This document shows, piece by piece, positions 13,395 to 21,768 of a stretch of 64,000 bases of DNA. Location: assembly GCF_018224615.1 (NCBI RefSeq), contig NZ_JAGTUK010000003.1, forward strand, positions 668,339 to 732,338, in the 5' to 3' direction. A program made the position numbers and the translations under genes. Position 1 is the stretch's first letter; each line of letters begins with the position of its first letter. Source of the DNA: Microbacterium paraoxydans (GTDB lineage Bacteria; Actinomycetota; Actinomycetes; Actinomycetales; Microbacteriaceae). Under the pieces are notes generated by a model. That model did not search any database. It worked only from the letters and a program-made list of their open reading frames with translations, and was not told the origin of the DNA.

Positions 13395-14629
13395 CACACT
13401 CGTCATCCGCACCCACCACCTCCGTCTGGAAGCAGCCCGCTCAGGTCTGGGCCGTCGCGTTCGCCTGCGTCGTGGCGTTCATGGGCATCGGCCTGGTCGA
13501 CCCCATCCTGCCTGCCATCGCCGAGTCGCTCGAGGCGTCCCCCGTGGAGACCGAGCTGCTGTTCACGAGCTACCTGCTGGTCACGGGACTCGCGATGCTC
13601 GTCACCAGCTGGGTCTCCAGCCGGATCGGCGCGAAAGCCACACTGCTCGTGGGTCTCGGGCTGATCGTCGTGTTCGCGCTGCTGTGCGCCGTGAGCGGCA
13701 GCGTCGATGCGGTGATCGGTTTCCGTGCAGGCTGGGGCCTCGGCAACGCGCTGTTCATCTCCACCGCGCTCGCGACCATCGTCGGCGCCGCATCCGGAGG
13801 CAGCGCCGCCGCGATCGTGCTCTATGAGGCGGCGCTCGGCCTGGGAATCGCTGTGGGCCCGCTGCTCGGCGGCATCCTCGGTGAGCAGAGCTGGCGCGGA
13901 CCGTTCTTCGGCGTCGTCGTGCTCATGGCGATCGCCTTCGTCGCGGTGGCCGTGCTGCTGCGCGGTCCGGGCGAGAAGCGCACCCCCGTCCCCTTCTCGG
14001 CGCCGTTCACCGCACTGCGTCGCCCGGCGCTCGCGATCCTCGCCGTCGCGGCCCTGTTCTACAACATCGGGTTCTTCGTGCTGCTCGCCTTCTCTCCGTT
14101 CCCCCTGGGCTTCGGGGCGATGGGTATCGGCTTCACCTTCTTCGGCTGGGGCGTCGCACTCGCGCTGACGAGCGTGTGGGTCGCTCCGGCACTCATGCGG
14201 CGTCTCCCGCGCACGCGGATCATCCTGATCGTGCTGCCCCTCCTGGCCCTCGACCTCGTGGTCGCCGGACTCGTCGTCGACACGGCCGCGGCACTCGTGG
14301 CGTGCATCATCGTGGGCGGGTTGCTGCTCGGCATCATGAACACGGTGCTGACCGAGGCCGTGATGGAGGCGACCGACCTGCCCCGCTCGGTGGCGTCGTC
14401 CGCATACTCGGCTGTCCGCTTCCTGGGTGGCGCGATGGCTCCGCCGATCGCGGCCCTGCTGTGGCACCTGTTCAGCGCAACGGTGCCCTATCTCTTCGCC
14501 GCGGCCGCCGTGCTGCTGGCCGCGCTCACTGTCCTGCTGGGCCGACGCGCGCTGTCGCACATCGACGACCAGCCGGCAGATCCCGCGGTCGAGGACGCCG
14601 AGGCCATCGTCGTCGGTGACGCGGCCTGA
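13391..14629 (+). CDS. MFS multidrug-type efflux transporter
   Basis: A 412-residue, 12-helix MFS protein. The N-terminal helix FACVVAFMGIGLVDPILPAI (about residues 22-41) and the SYLLVTGLAMLVTSWVSSRIGAK-type motif A region place it among drug:H+ antiporters. The GTG start overlaps the MarR stop codon (GTGA), so regulator and pump are translationally coupled. It ends in an acidic tail after the last helix. The exported compound cannot be told from sequence; a MarR-controlled pump suggests phenolic or drug-like ligands. Confidence 0.88.
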   Translation: MTHSSSAPTTSVWKQPAQVWAVAFACVVAFMGIGLVDPILPAIAESLEASPVETELLFTSYLLVTGLAMLVTSWVSSRIGAKATLLVGLGLIVVFALLCAVSGSVDAVIGFRAGWGLGNALFISTALATIVGAASGGSAAAIVLYEAALGLGIAVGPLLGGILGEQSWRGPFFGVVVLMAIAFVAVAVLLRGPGEKRTPVPFSAPFTALRRPALAILAVAALFYNIGFFVLLAFSPFPLGFGAMGIGFTFFGWGVALALTSVWVAPALMRRLPRTRIILIVLPLLALDLVVAGLVVDTAAALVACIIVGGLLLGIMNTVLTEAVMEATDLPRSVASSAYSAVRFLGGAMAPPIAALLWHLFSATVPYLFAAAAVLLAALTVLLGRRALSHIDDQPADPAVEDAEAIVVGDAA

Positions 14630-14639
14630 GCGCCTTCGC

Positions 14640-14645
14640 TACGGT
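14640..14645 (+). promoter_or_regulatory. -10 element, leaderless ybaK-like gene
   Basis: TACGGT, six bases (GGGGCG), then the ATG at 14652. Confidence 0.65.
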
Positions 14646-14651
14646 GGGGCG

Positions 14652-15134
14652 ATGACCGACGACACCCTCCTCCCCGAACGCAGTCGACTCGTGCGCGACC
14701 ACCTGGTCCACGCGGGGGTCGACACGGAGATCCGCGTGCTTCCGGATTCGGCGCGGACCGCGTCGGAGGCCGCGGCGGCGATCGGCTGCGATGTCGCGGC
14801 GATCGCGAACAGTCTGGTGTTCCTCGCGGACGGCGCCCCCGTCCTGGTCATGACCAGCGGCGGCCATCGCGTCGATCTCGCCGTCCTGGCGCACAGCATC
14901 GGGGCCACGGACGTCTCCATGGCACCGGCGTCGGTCGTCCGCTCGGCCACCGGTCAGGCGATCGGCGGCGTCGCTCCGGTGGGTCATCCGACACCGCTGC
15001 CGACGTACCTCGACCGCACCCTGGAGGCGTTCCCGGAGGTGTGGGCCGCTGCGGGGCACCCCCACACGGTGATGCCGCTCACGTTCGCGCAGCTGCGGTT
15101 GCTCACCGAAGGAACGGTGATCGACGTCGCATGA
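14652..15134 (+). CDS. YbaK/EbsC-family aminoacyl-tRNA deacylase-like protein
   Basis: A 160-residue single-domain protein of the YbaK/ProX/INS superfamily, whose members hydrolyse mischarged tRNAs such as Cys-tRNAPro or Ala-tRNAPro. Supporting features are the length, the early ARTASEAAAAIGCDVAAIANS segment with the invariant Ile-Asn-Ser-type core, and the C-terminal GGVAPVGHPTPLPTYLD motif near residue 108, which shapes the active-site loop. It stands alone between the efflux pump and the SRAP gene. Which mischarged tRNA it edits is not evident. Confidence 0.88.
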   Translation: MTDDTLLPERSRLVRDHLVHAGVDTEIRVLPDSARTASEAAAAIGCDVAAIANSLVFLADGAPVLVMTSGGHRVDLAVLAHSIGATDVSMAPASVVRSATGQAIGGVAPVGHPTPLPTYLDRTLEAFPEVWAAAGHPHTVMPLTFAQLRLLTEGTVIDVA

Positions 15135-15231
15135 GGCCGCGGCGGTGTCGTCGCCGCCGCGCGTGCAGCATGATGGAGACGATCGATGCCGACGCCCGGC
15201 GCGCCGGCCCCACCGAATCCGAGGGCGAGAC

Positions 15232-15924
15232 ATGTGCGGACGATTCGCGAACGACGCGACCACCGACGAGCTGATCCGCGAGTTCGTCGCCGAGGGCGGC
15301 CGACCGGAGGAGTGGTGGAAGTCGTGGCACGGCGCCTACTCGATCGCGCCCACCGAGAGCGCCCCCATCGTGCGCGACCGCGGCGAGGGCCGCATCCTCG
15401 AACTCGTCCGGTGGGACTGGCAGAGCCCGCCCAATCGTCCGCAGCGGGCCCCGTTGATCAACGCGCGCATGGAGAAGCTGGCGGCCGGCTTCTGGGCACC
15501 GGCGTTCTCCGCCGCGCGCTGCATCGTGCCGATGCGCGGCTACTTCGAGTGGACCGGTGAAAAGGGTCACAAGACGCCGCACTTCCTGCACGGTGACGGT
15601 CTGCTCGCCGCCGCCGGGCTCACGTGGTCGATGGAGCACGAGGGCGAGCGGGTCCGGTGCTTCGTGGTGATCACGCGCGAGGCCAGGGATGCGAGCGGTG
15701 AGGTCCACGACCGCATGCCCGCCTTCCTCACGGCCGACACGTGGGACACCTGGCTCAGCCCGGAGAAGCTGACCGGCCAGGCCAAGGTCGACGCCCTGGC
15801 TATGCTGGATCACAGTTCGGCGGATGTCGCCGCGACGATCCGCGGGCGGATCGTCGACCGCAGGGTCAGCAACACGCGCACGCTCGATCCGTCAGACCCC
15901 ACTCTGCTCGATCCCGTGGCTTAG
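15232..15924 (+). CDS. SRAP-domain protein (HMCES/YedK family)
   Basis: Protein that crosslinks covalently to abasic sites in single-stranded DNA and shields them until repair. The start at MCGRF is fixed by chemistry: after removal of Met, Cys2 becomes the reactive N-terminal residue. The other catalytic residues are visible as Asn77 (NARMEKL), Glu106 (RGYFEWTG) and His159 (EVHDRMPAFL). The 230-residue length is typical. Upstream in-frame methionines would bury the catalytic cysteine and were rejected. Confidence 0.95.
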   Translation: MCGRFANDATTDELIREFVAEGGRPEEWWKSWHGAYSIAPTESAPIVRDRGEGRILELVRWDWQSPPNRPQRAPLINARMEKLAAGFWAPAFSAARCIVPMRGYFEWTGEKGHKTPHFLHGDGLLAAAGLTWSMEHEGERVRCFVVITREARDASGEVHDRMPAFLTADTWDTWLSPEKLTGQAKVDALAMLDHSSADVAATIRGRIVDRRVSNTRTLDPSDPTLLDPVA

Positions 15925-16041
15925 ACGCCGGCGGGGTGCCCGCGCCGTCGAATGTGTGAGACCGTAGAAGCACACCACACCAGTGATCACCGTGATCGCG
16001 CCTCTTGGCACAGGTTCCCGTGGCGAGACGAGGAGCCTTTC

Positions 16042-16380
16042 ATGGGCCGGTTTATTTATGAGAACAGCGTGAAGGTGGAAGTCGAGGATCGAGCGCTCAC
16101 GCACGTGCAGCTCGTGATGACTGCCAAGCTTCGTCGCGGAGAGCCGTTCGGCTTCACCTGGCGAGAGGACGCGAGTATCGGCGGCGGTCGCACGACCGTG
16201 TGGGTGCACGCCGGAAGCTCGCTCGTCTTCAAGTACAGCGGCAGCCGTCAGCCCGCTGTCAACCGTGCCTGGGTCGACGCGCTCGCCTTCACCGCCAACG
16301 CCCCCACGGGCCTCTACCTGGTGCCCGAGCCGGCTGAGCAGGCTCCGACGGATCGAGAGGCAGTTCTCGCCCCCGCGTGA
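16042..16380 (+). CDS. DUF7882-family small protein
   Basis: A 112-residue protein of a family common in Microbacteriaceae. Its core reads MGRFIYENSVKVEVEDRALT, then LVMTAKLRRGEPFGFTW and VNRAWVDALAFTANAPTGL. Homologues are sometimes labelled ATP-dependent DNA ligase, but no nucleotidyltransferase lysine motif is present and the protein is far too short, so that name is wrong here. The start has GAGGAG seven bases upstream. It opens a run of three small same-strand genes, the other two with their own promoters. No function is known to me. Confidence 0.82.
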   Translation: MGRFIYENSVKVEVEDRALTHVQLVMTAKLRRGEPFGFTWREDASIGGGRTTVWVHAGSSLVFKYSGSRQPAVNRAWVDALAFTANAPTGLYLVPEPAEQAPTDREAVLAPA

Positions 16381-16441
16381 CGTTGCCTAACACGGCGCGC
16401 AGAGTGGTTCAACCCCTCTTGCCGCTCCGGTGAGCCCTGCC

Positions 16442-16447
16442 TAACGT
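16442..16447 (+). promoter_or_regulatory. -10 element, leaderless 88-residue protein gene
   Basis: TAACGT, six bases (GGTCGC), then the ATG at 16454. Confidence 0.65.
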
Positions 16448-16453
16448 GGTCGC

Positions 16454-16720
16454 ATGGGGAACGCGGAGAAGACCACGACGCACATCGAGATCGACGGGCA
16501 CGACTTCGTGCTCCCGGCCAGCACCGACGTCGCTGATCTCATGTCGCGCATCGAGGCCGCAGCCCGTTCTCAGCCGACCTTCGTCGATCTCGCGACGGGA
16601 GACAGTCTCACGAGCGTGCTCATCACGGCGCAGTCCCGCGTGGCGGTCTACCTGCGGCGAGAGTCCGCCGACGCCGTACCTCCCGTCGACCTCCGCTCGG
16701 TGCTCGACTGGGACCTCTGA
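16454..16720 (+). CDS. Hypothetical 88-residue protein
   Basis: Not recognised. A soluble protein with no signal peptide or membrane segment. A beta-like N-terminal stretch (HIEIDGHDFVLPASTDVADL) is followed by an amphipathic helix with alanines and arginines, then alternating hydrophobic residues ending in DLRSVLDWDL. It resembles a small alpha/beta fold, possibly a binding partner of another protein. It has its own leaderless promoter and sits between DUF7882 and another small unknown gene, both on the same strand. Confidence 0.65.
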   Translation: MGNAEKTTTHIEIDGHDFVLPASTDVADLMSRIEAAARSQPTFVDLATGDSLTSVLITAQSRVAVYLRRESADAVPPVDLRSVLDWDL

Positions 16721-16735
16721 CGAGACGAGGCCTCC

Positions 16736-16741
16736 TAAGCT
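16736..16741 (+). promoter_or_regulatory. -10 element, leaderless 91-residue protein gene
   Basis: TAAGCT, six bases (GGAGGC), then the ATG at 16748. Confidence 0.65.
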
Positions 16742-16747
16742 GGAGGC

Positions 16748-17023
16748 ATGCTGATCGCTCTCATCCGTCCTGTTGGAGTCGCCACGGCCGAGGTCGTCGG
16801 CACGTCTCTGGAAGACGTCAAGGAGCAGCTGGCTCGGCACGCACAGCCCGGATATGTCCTCGCCTCCGCTCCGGTGCGCATGCTCAAGGGCGAGGCGAAG
16901 ATGGAGGCGACGGGCACGTTCCGTCGAGTCGACGGCATCGAGGAGATCGAGGCGGAGGACATGGCCTCGCTCGAAGCGAAGGTGCCGGACGGCTGGCAGA
17001 TGCTGTCGGTCCGCCGCGCTTGA
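16748..17023 (+). CDS. Hypothetical 91-residue protein
   Basis: Not recognised. The sequence alternates short strands and helices: MLIALIRPVGVATAEVVG, a helix EDVKEQLARHAQPGYVLAS, a lysine-rich turn, then EEIEAEDMASLEAKVPDGWQ ending in a strand QMLSVRR. The phrases HAQPGYVLAS and VPDGWQMLSVR look like two copies of a helix-turn-strand unit, so the fold may be an internal duplication. It is cytoplasmic by composition, has its own promoter, and runs toward the convergent tRNA-Lys gene. Confidence 0.65.
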   Translation: MLIALIRPVGVATAEVVGTSLEDVKEQLARHAQPGYVLASAPVRMLKGEAKMEATGTFRRVDGIEEIEAEDMASLEAKVPDGWQMLSVRRA

Positions 17024-17043
17024 GCGCCCCGTCGCCGCGGACC

Positions 17044-17084
17044 AGAAAACGAAAGAAGCCCCGACCGTGGATCACGGACGGGGC
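17044..17084 (-). terminator. Terminator of tRNA-Lys
   Basis: On the minus strand GCCCCGTCCGTG pairs with CACGGTCGGGGC with one mismatch, followed by the T-rich stretch TTCTTTCGTTTTC: a classical intrinsic terminator just downstream of the tRNA. Confidence 0.75.
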
Positions 17085-17091
17085 CTCTGCG

Positions 17092-17167
17092 TGGTGCACC
17101 CCCAGGGACTTGAACCCTGAACCCACTGATTAAGAGTCAGTTGCTCTGCCGATTGAGCTAGAGGTGC
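17092..17167 (-). tRNA. tRNA-Lys (anticodon CTT)
   Basis: On the minus strand a full cloverleaf can be drawn. The acceptor is GCACCTC/GGGGTGC, the D-arm has GCTC..GAGC, the anticodon stem ACTGA/TCAGT encloses CTCTTAA with anticodon CTT, and the T-arm CAGGG TTCAAGT CCCTG is intact. The discriminator is A, and the CCA end is encoded in the DNA. Confidence 0.96.
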
Positions 17168-17197
17168 GTGGCCCGGGATAACCCCGACCGAGGAATT

Positions 17198-17203
17198 ACA
17201 TTA
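17198..17203 (-). promoter_or_regulatory. Candidate -10 of tRNA-Lys
   Basis: TAATGT in an AT-rich patch about 30 bases upstream of the tRNA 5' end, within otherwise GC-rich sequence. Confidence 0.45.
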
Positions 17204-17322
17204 CCAGCCGATCAGCCGCGGACGAAATCGCGCACGCCGCCCGGGCGTGCCCATCGTTCAGGTCGGCCCTGCGGGGCTGTGACCCTGGTCGATGGTCCCT
17301 CGGCGCGTGGGATCACGGCCAC

Positions 17323-17328
17323 TATCCT
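17323..17328 (+). promoter_or_regulatory. -10 element, leaderless hisN-like gene
   Basis: TATCCT, six bases (GAGAGC), then a GTG start at 17335. The spacing supports GTG as the true start. Confidence 0.65.
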
Positions 17329-17334
17329 GAGAGC

Positions 17335-18135
17335 GTGACTCAGCCCCCTGTCGCGGCCGATCTGCGCGCCGACCTCGCCCTCGCCCTGCGGCTCGCCGAC
17401 GCCGCGGACGCCCAGTCCCTGCCCCGCTTCGACGCTGCGGATCTGCGGATCTCCACCAAGCCGGACCGCTCGCATGTGACCGATGCGGACCTGGCCACCG
17501 AGCGGGCTGTGCGAAGCATCATCGAGAGCGAGCGTCCGGAGGACGGCATCTTCGGCGAGGAGTTCGGCGCGCAGGGCTCCACCGATCGCCAGTGGATCGT
17601 CGATCCGATCGACGGGACCGCGAACTTCCTGCGCGGCGTCCCGCTGTGGGGCACCATGATCGCGCTCGCGGTCGACGGCGTGCCTCAGGTCGGCGTGGTG
17701 AGCATGCCGGCGCTGGGCCGCCGCTGGTGGGCCTGCGCCGGCGCGGGTGCATGGACGGCCGTCGACGGCGAGGAGCGGCGGCTCGAGGTTTCCGGCGTGT
17801 CCTCGCTGGACGACGCGAGCGTGAGCTTCCAGAGCATCGCCCAGTGGGCGGAGGTCGGCCGGCTCGACGCATTGCTGAGACTCTCCGACCGGGTATGGCG
17901 CGATCGCGCGTACGGCGACGTCTATGCGTACATGCTGCTGGCCGAGGGCCGCCTGGACATGGTCGCCGAGTTCGGGGTCAAGGAGTACGACATCGCGGCC
18001 GCGGTCGCCATCGTCCGCGAGGCCGGCGGCCGGATGACCTCGTTCGACGGGGACGAGACGATCTCCGCGCGTTCGACACTCGCCACCAACGGGGTTCTCC
18101 ACGACGAGTTCCTGAGGCTCCTGCACGACGACTGA
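17335..18135 (+). CDS. hisN: Inositol-monophosphatase-family phosphatase, probable histidinol-phosphatase
   Basis: A Mg2+-dependent phosphatase of 266 residues with the full lithium-sensitive phosphatase signature: GEE at residues 74-76, DPIDGTANFLRG at 90-101, and a C-terminal EYDIAAAVAIVREAGG that supplies the last metal aspartate. In actinobacteria this subfamily includes HisN, which removes phosphate from histidinol phosphate; the general length and N-terminal layout agree. Other IMPase activities (inositol 1-phosphate, fructose bisphosphate) cannot be excluded. No other his gene is nearby. Confidence 0.85.
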   Translation: MTQPPVAADLRADLALALRLADAADAQSLPRFDAADLRISTKPDRSHVTDADLATERAVRSIIESERPEDGIFGEEFGAQGSTDRQWIVDPIDGTANFLRGVPLWGTMIALAVDGVPQVGVVSMPALGRRWWACAGAGAWTAVDGEERRLEVSGVSSLDDASVSFQSIAQWAEVGRLDALLRLSDRVWRDRAYGDVYAYMLLAEGRLDMVAEFGVKEYDIAAAVAIVREAGGRMTSFDGDETISARSTLATNGVLHDEFLRLLHDD

Positions 18136-18159
18136 CAGCCCGACACCTCCGAGGACACC

Positions 18160-18729
18160 ATGAGCTCCCGCAGCGTTCCCGCCGTCGCCGGCACGCTGCT
18201 GGCGCTGCTCGTGCTGGCGGGCTGCGCAGCGTCCCCGAGCGCGCCGCCCACGCCCACCGCGACCGCCGCGGCGGATGGGACCGGCCAGACCGCCACGCCC
18301 GGCCCCGCACCGAGCGCCGTCCCCTCGGACGAAGAGCTCACCTGCGAGTCGATGATCTCCGACGGCACGGTCGCCGCGCTGACCTCGGCCGGCTGGACTG
18401 CCCAGGCGAAGGAGTTCCGTGCCGGGGGCGTCGACTTGGACGACGGGCTGCTGTGCTTCTGGGCGGACTTCACCGTCCCCTCGGATCACGGCCAGTTGTA
18501 CGGCTGGGCATCGATCAGCGCCGCGGACGCCGCGACCGCCCAGGCGGGCCTGCTCGCGGAGGGCTGGCGACGGGAGGAGACGGACGACGGGGTGTACGTG
18601 ACGGAGGACCCGGAGTTCGCGATGGGCACCGATGAGGACGGCTACGGCATGACGTATCTCTTCGGCGACGGCTGGGTGAAGTTCGCCGACACCCGCCAGA
18701 GCCTGCTACTCGTGGACTGGGCGGGCTGA
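18160..18729 (+). CDS. Putative lipoprotein
   Basis: An exported 189-residue protein. The N terminus has a short basic start, a hydrophobic core (VAGTLLALLVLAGC) and a lipobox LAGC with the acylated cysteine at position 22, followed by a long Ala/Pro/Thr/Ser-rich linker to about residue 55. The folded part has two cysteines (TCES and LLCFW) that may form a disulfide, and several acidic and tryptophan-containing strands. It follows the hisN-like gene by 24 bases on the same strand. Family and function are unknown. Confidence 0.75.
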   Translation: MSSRSVPAVAGTLLALLVLAGCAASPSAPPTPTATAAADGTGQTATPGPAPSAVPSDEELTCESMISDGTVAALTSAGWTAQAKEFRAGGVDLDDGLLCFWADFTVPSDHGQLYGWASISAADAATAQAGLLAEGWRREETDDGVYVTEDPEFAMGTDEDGYGMTYLFGDGWVKFADTRQSLLLVDWAG

Positions 18730-18747
18730 ACGGAGCCGCACCCGGGC

Positions 18748-21618
18748 TCAGGGACGACCGCGGCCCATCGAACTGTCGCGGATGCGTCCGAAGCGGCGCG
18801 CCACCGGCGGGGTCCAGAGCAGGATCACGAGTACGACTGCCACGACAGCCGTGACCGCCGCACCCCAGTCCCACCGGTCACCCGCGAGCAGCACGGCGAC
18901 GCTGACCGCGCCCGCGAGCATCAGCACGATCGTGAGCAACAGCCGCGACAGCCCGCTCCCCCGACGCACGCCCGCCGCGATGGCGAGCACCAGGAGGCCG
19001 AACAGGGCGATCGCTGCACCCAGGAGTGAGAGCACCGTGCGTCCGACGGTGCCGTCGTAGCGGGAGAGGAAGACCAGCACCCCGAAAGCGACCGCAAGGA
19101 GTCCGAAGCCGTAGGACAGAGCAGCGACGCCATTCGCGAGGACGCGCGCCGCCCTGCCTCCGCGCGCATCGCGCGCTTCTCCCCCGCCGCCGCCGGTGCC
19201 GTCGCCCCCGGCTCGTACCGGATCGATGATGAGGCGGCGGTGGATGAAGCGGATGACCTCGATCGCGACGATCATCACGACGACGATGCCCGTGAGAGCG
19301 AACGCCAGCTGCTCCCCCGGATCCACCAGGGCGAAGAAGCGCCGCGCCAACGGAAGGCTGAAGATCGCGATCAGCAGCACGAACATCGCCCCCACCACGA
19401 GGACTTTGAAGCGGTTGAGCGGTCGCGCGAGCACCGCGAGCACCCAGATGCCGACGACGGCGAGGATCACGGTCGCACCGGTCCGGAGCTGCTCTTCGGA
19501 GACGCCGATGTTGCGAGCCACGACGTCGTACCAGGTGAGGCCGGCCGCCACGACGATTCCGGCCGGGATGGCGAAGCTGAGCGAGCGTCGCAGGAATCCG
19601 GGGAGGTAGCGCGAGGCGTTGGGCATGAGCGCGAGGAAGAACGCGGGGATCCCGATCGTGAGGCCGTCGGTGATGGACAGCTGGCGCGGGAGGAACGGGA
19701 ACGCGAGGATCAGCGCGCCGAACACGACGGCGAGTGTGGTGGCATACGCGGTCTTGGTGAGGAACAGCATCGACACGCGTTCGATGTTCGCGATGACCTG
19801 TCGCCCCTCCGCCACCACGTCGGGGAGGTGCGAGAACTGGCCGTCGAGGAGCACGAGCCGCGCCACGGCCTTCGTCGCCGGGGAACCCGAGTTCATCGCG
19901 ATCCCGATGTCGGCGCTCTTGATCGCCAGGGCGTCGTTGACCCCGTCACCGGTCATCGCGACCGTGTGACCGTGGCTCTGCAACGCGGTCACCATGCGCT
20001 TCTTCTGCTCGGGCGTTACGCGACCGAACACCTGTTGGCGGTCGAGGAGTTCGGCCAGCTCCGCGTCGTCGTCGGGCAACCCTCGTGCGTCGAACCCGTG
20101 GTCCACCTCGAGCCCCACTTCGCGGGCGATCACGGCCACCGTGCGCGGGTTGTCGCCGGAGATGATGCGGACGCCCACACCCTGTTCGCGGAAGTACTCG
20201 AGCGTCTGCGCGGCGTCCGGACGCACCTGCTCGCGGAAGGTCAGCACCCGGACAGGCTCCAGCTGCCCCGGCAGTCGCTCCTCGGCGATGTCCGACTCCG
20301 AGAGCGGAGCGGTCGCATGCGCGAGGACCAGGGTTCGACGGCCGCTCTCCGCCAGCCGCGTGACCGTGCGGCCGAGGTTCGTCTGGGCCGAGGTGGCCTC
20401 GTCGCCGAACACCATCTCCGGCGCGCCCATCACCCAGGTGCCGTGCAGTTGCTCGAACACCGTCGCGCTCCACTTGCGCGCCGAGGAGAACGGGATGTCG
20501 CCGATGACCGTGAGCGGCTCCTGCACGGGGTGACCGGCCCGGAGGGACCGGGCGGTCGCGTTCGCATCCGGCGCCGCCGCATACCAGGCCAGCACGGCCG
20601 CCACCTCGTCCGGACGGGACGGAACAGCGCCGTCCACGGTGTGTTCGGCGTCGAAGACGATGTCGCCCACCGTGAGCGTTCCGGTCTTGTCAAGGCAGAC
20701 CACATCCACGCGCGCGAGCCCCTCCACGGCGGGAAGCTCGTTGACCAGGACGTTCCTGCGCGCGAGCCGCGATGCACCGACCGCGAATGCGATGCTCGTC
20801 ATCAGCACGAGACCCAGCGGAATCATGGCCGTCAGCGCCGCGATCGTGTTGACGACGGCTTGCTGCCAGGACCCCGAACTGAAGGCGGTCGCGTACCCGC
20901 CGGTCACGAGGATCTGCGCGTTGAGCACGAGCAACCCGACCGGACCGATGATCCAGCCGACCCAGGTGAGCACGCGGTCGATCGACGAGCGCAGTTCGCT
21001 GGACACCAGGGAGAATCGTCGCGCCTCCCCGGCGAAGCGGTTCGCGTAGGAGTCCGCGCCCACGCGGGTGGCGACGGCGAGGCCCTCTCCCGCGACCACC
21101 ACGGCACCGGACAGTGCTTCGTCACCGGGATGCTTCTCGACCGGATCCGATTCTCCGGTGAGCATCGACTCGTCGATCTGGAGCCCGCGCGACGCCGTGA
21201 CCACGGCGTCCGCCGGCACCTGCTCGCCGGCGCGCAGGACAAGGACGTCGTCGATCACGACCGCGCTCGGCGCGACCTCGACTTCCGTGCCGTCCCGTCG
21301 CACGAGTGCCCGCGGTGCGTTCATCAGCGCGAGGCGGTCGAGCGCCGCTTTCGCTCGGAACTCCTGCACGCAGCCGATGACCGCGTTCGAGAACGCGGCG
21401 AGTCCGAAGAGGGCATCCTGCCACCGGCCGATGGCGAACAGCACGAAGAAGCAGGCGAAGACGATCCCGTTGAAGATGGTGAACACGTTCGCCCGGACGA
21501 TGCTCCACGCACTACGGCTCGTATCCGCCGTGAAGTCGTTGGTCCGCCCCGCGGTCACGCGCTCGGCGACCTGCGCGCCCGTGAGTCCGTCGGCCTGGGG
21601 GTGCGGGATCGTCGTCAC
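18748..21618 (-). CDS. Cation-transporting P-type ATPase (HAD-IC family), with C-terminal membrane extension
   Basis: ATP-driven ion pump of 956 residues. The actuator loop is TGES at residues 154-157, the phosphorylated aspartate is Asp310 in DKTGTLT, and the hinge motif is MTGDGVND. Helix 4 reads IPLGL (266-270), where many Ca2+ or Mg2+ pumps have PEGL. Beyond the canonical core the last 150 or so residues add four or more hydrophobic segments. The layout is closest to actinobacterial CtpE-like pumps, but the ion is not certain. The GTG start is set by the -10 element six bases before it. Confidence 0.85.
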   Translation of the reverse strand: MTTIPHPQADGLTGAQVAERVTAGRTNDFTADTSRSAWSIVRANVFTIFNGIVFACFFVLFAIGRWQDALFGLAAFSNAVIGCVQEFRAKAALDRLALMNAPRALVRRDGTEVEVAPSAVVIDDVLVLRAGEQVPADAVVTASRGLQIDESMLTGESDPVEKHPGDEALSGAVVVAGEGLAVATRVGADSYANRFAGEARRFSLVSSELRSSIDRVLTWVGWIIGPVGLLVLNAQILVTGGYATAFSSGSWQQAVVNTIAALTAMIPLGLVLMTSIAFAVGASRLARRNVLVNELPAVEGLARVDVVCLDKTGTLTVGDIVFDAEHTVDGAVPSRPDEVAAVLAWYAAAPDANATARSLRAGHPVQEPLTVIGDIPFSSARKWSATVFEQLHGTWVMGAPEMVFGDEATSAQTNLGRTVTRLAESGRRTLVLAHATAPLSESDIAEERLPGQLEPVRVLTFREQVRPDAAQTLEYFREQGVGVRIISGDNPRTVAVIAREVGLEVDHGFDARGLPDDDAELAELLDRQQVFGRVTPEQKKRMVTALQSHGHTVAMTGDGVNDALAIKSADIGIAMNSGSPATKAVARLVLLDGQFSHLPDVVAEGRQVIANIERVSMLFLTKTAYATTLAVVFGALILAFPFLPRQLSITDGLTIGIPAFFLALMPNASRYLPGFLRRSLSFAIPAGIVVAAGLTWYDVVARNIGVSEEQLRTGATVILAVVGIWVLAVLARPLNRFKVLVVGAMFVLLIAIFSLPLARRFFALVDPGEQLAFALTGIVVVMIVAIEVIRFIHRRLIIDPVRAGGDGTGGGGGEARDARGGRAARVLANGVAALSYGFGLLAVAFGVLVFLSRYDGTVGRTVLSLLGAAIALFGLLVLAIAAGVRRGSGLSRLLLTIVLMLAGAVSVAVLLAGDRWDWGAAVTAVVAVVLVILLWTPPVARRFGRIRDSSMGRGRP

Positions 21619-21624
21619 GGCCTC

Positions 21625-21630
21625 AATATA
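21625..21630 (-). promoter_or_regulatory. -10 element, leaderless P-type ATPase gene
   Basis: TATATT, six bases (GAGGCC), then the GTG at 21618. Confidence 0.7.
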
Positions 21631-21768
21631 GGGCCGCGCATCGATTCCCGGGGTGGAGGGGCGGGACTTTTCGCGGCCGCTGCGACGCACGGCGACGGTT
21701 GTCAACCGCCTGGCCCGTGACCTCGGAAGCAGCGAAGCTGGACCCAGCCACCGAGGAAAGGAACGCGC

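Noticed and set aside
16042..16380. ATP-dependent DNA ligase, a label found on homologues
   Set aside because: No ligase nucleotidyltransferase motif, and only 112 residues.
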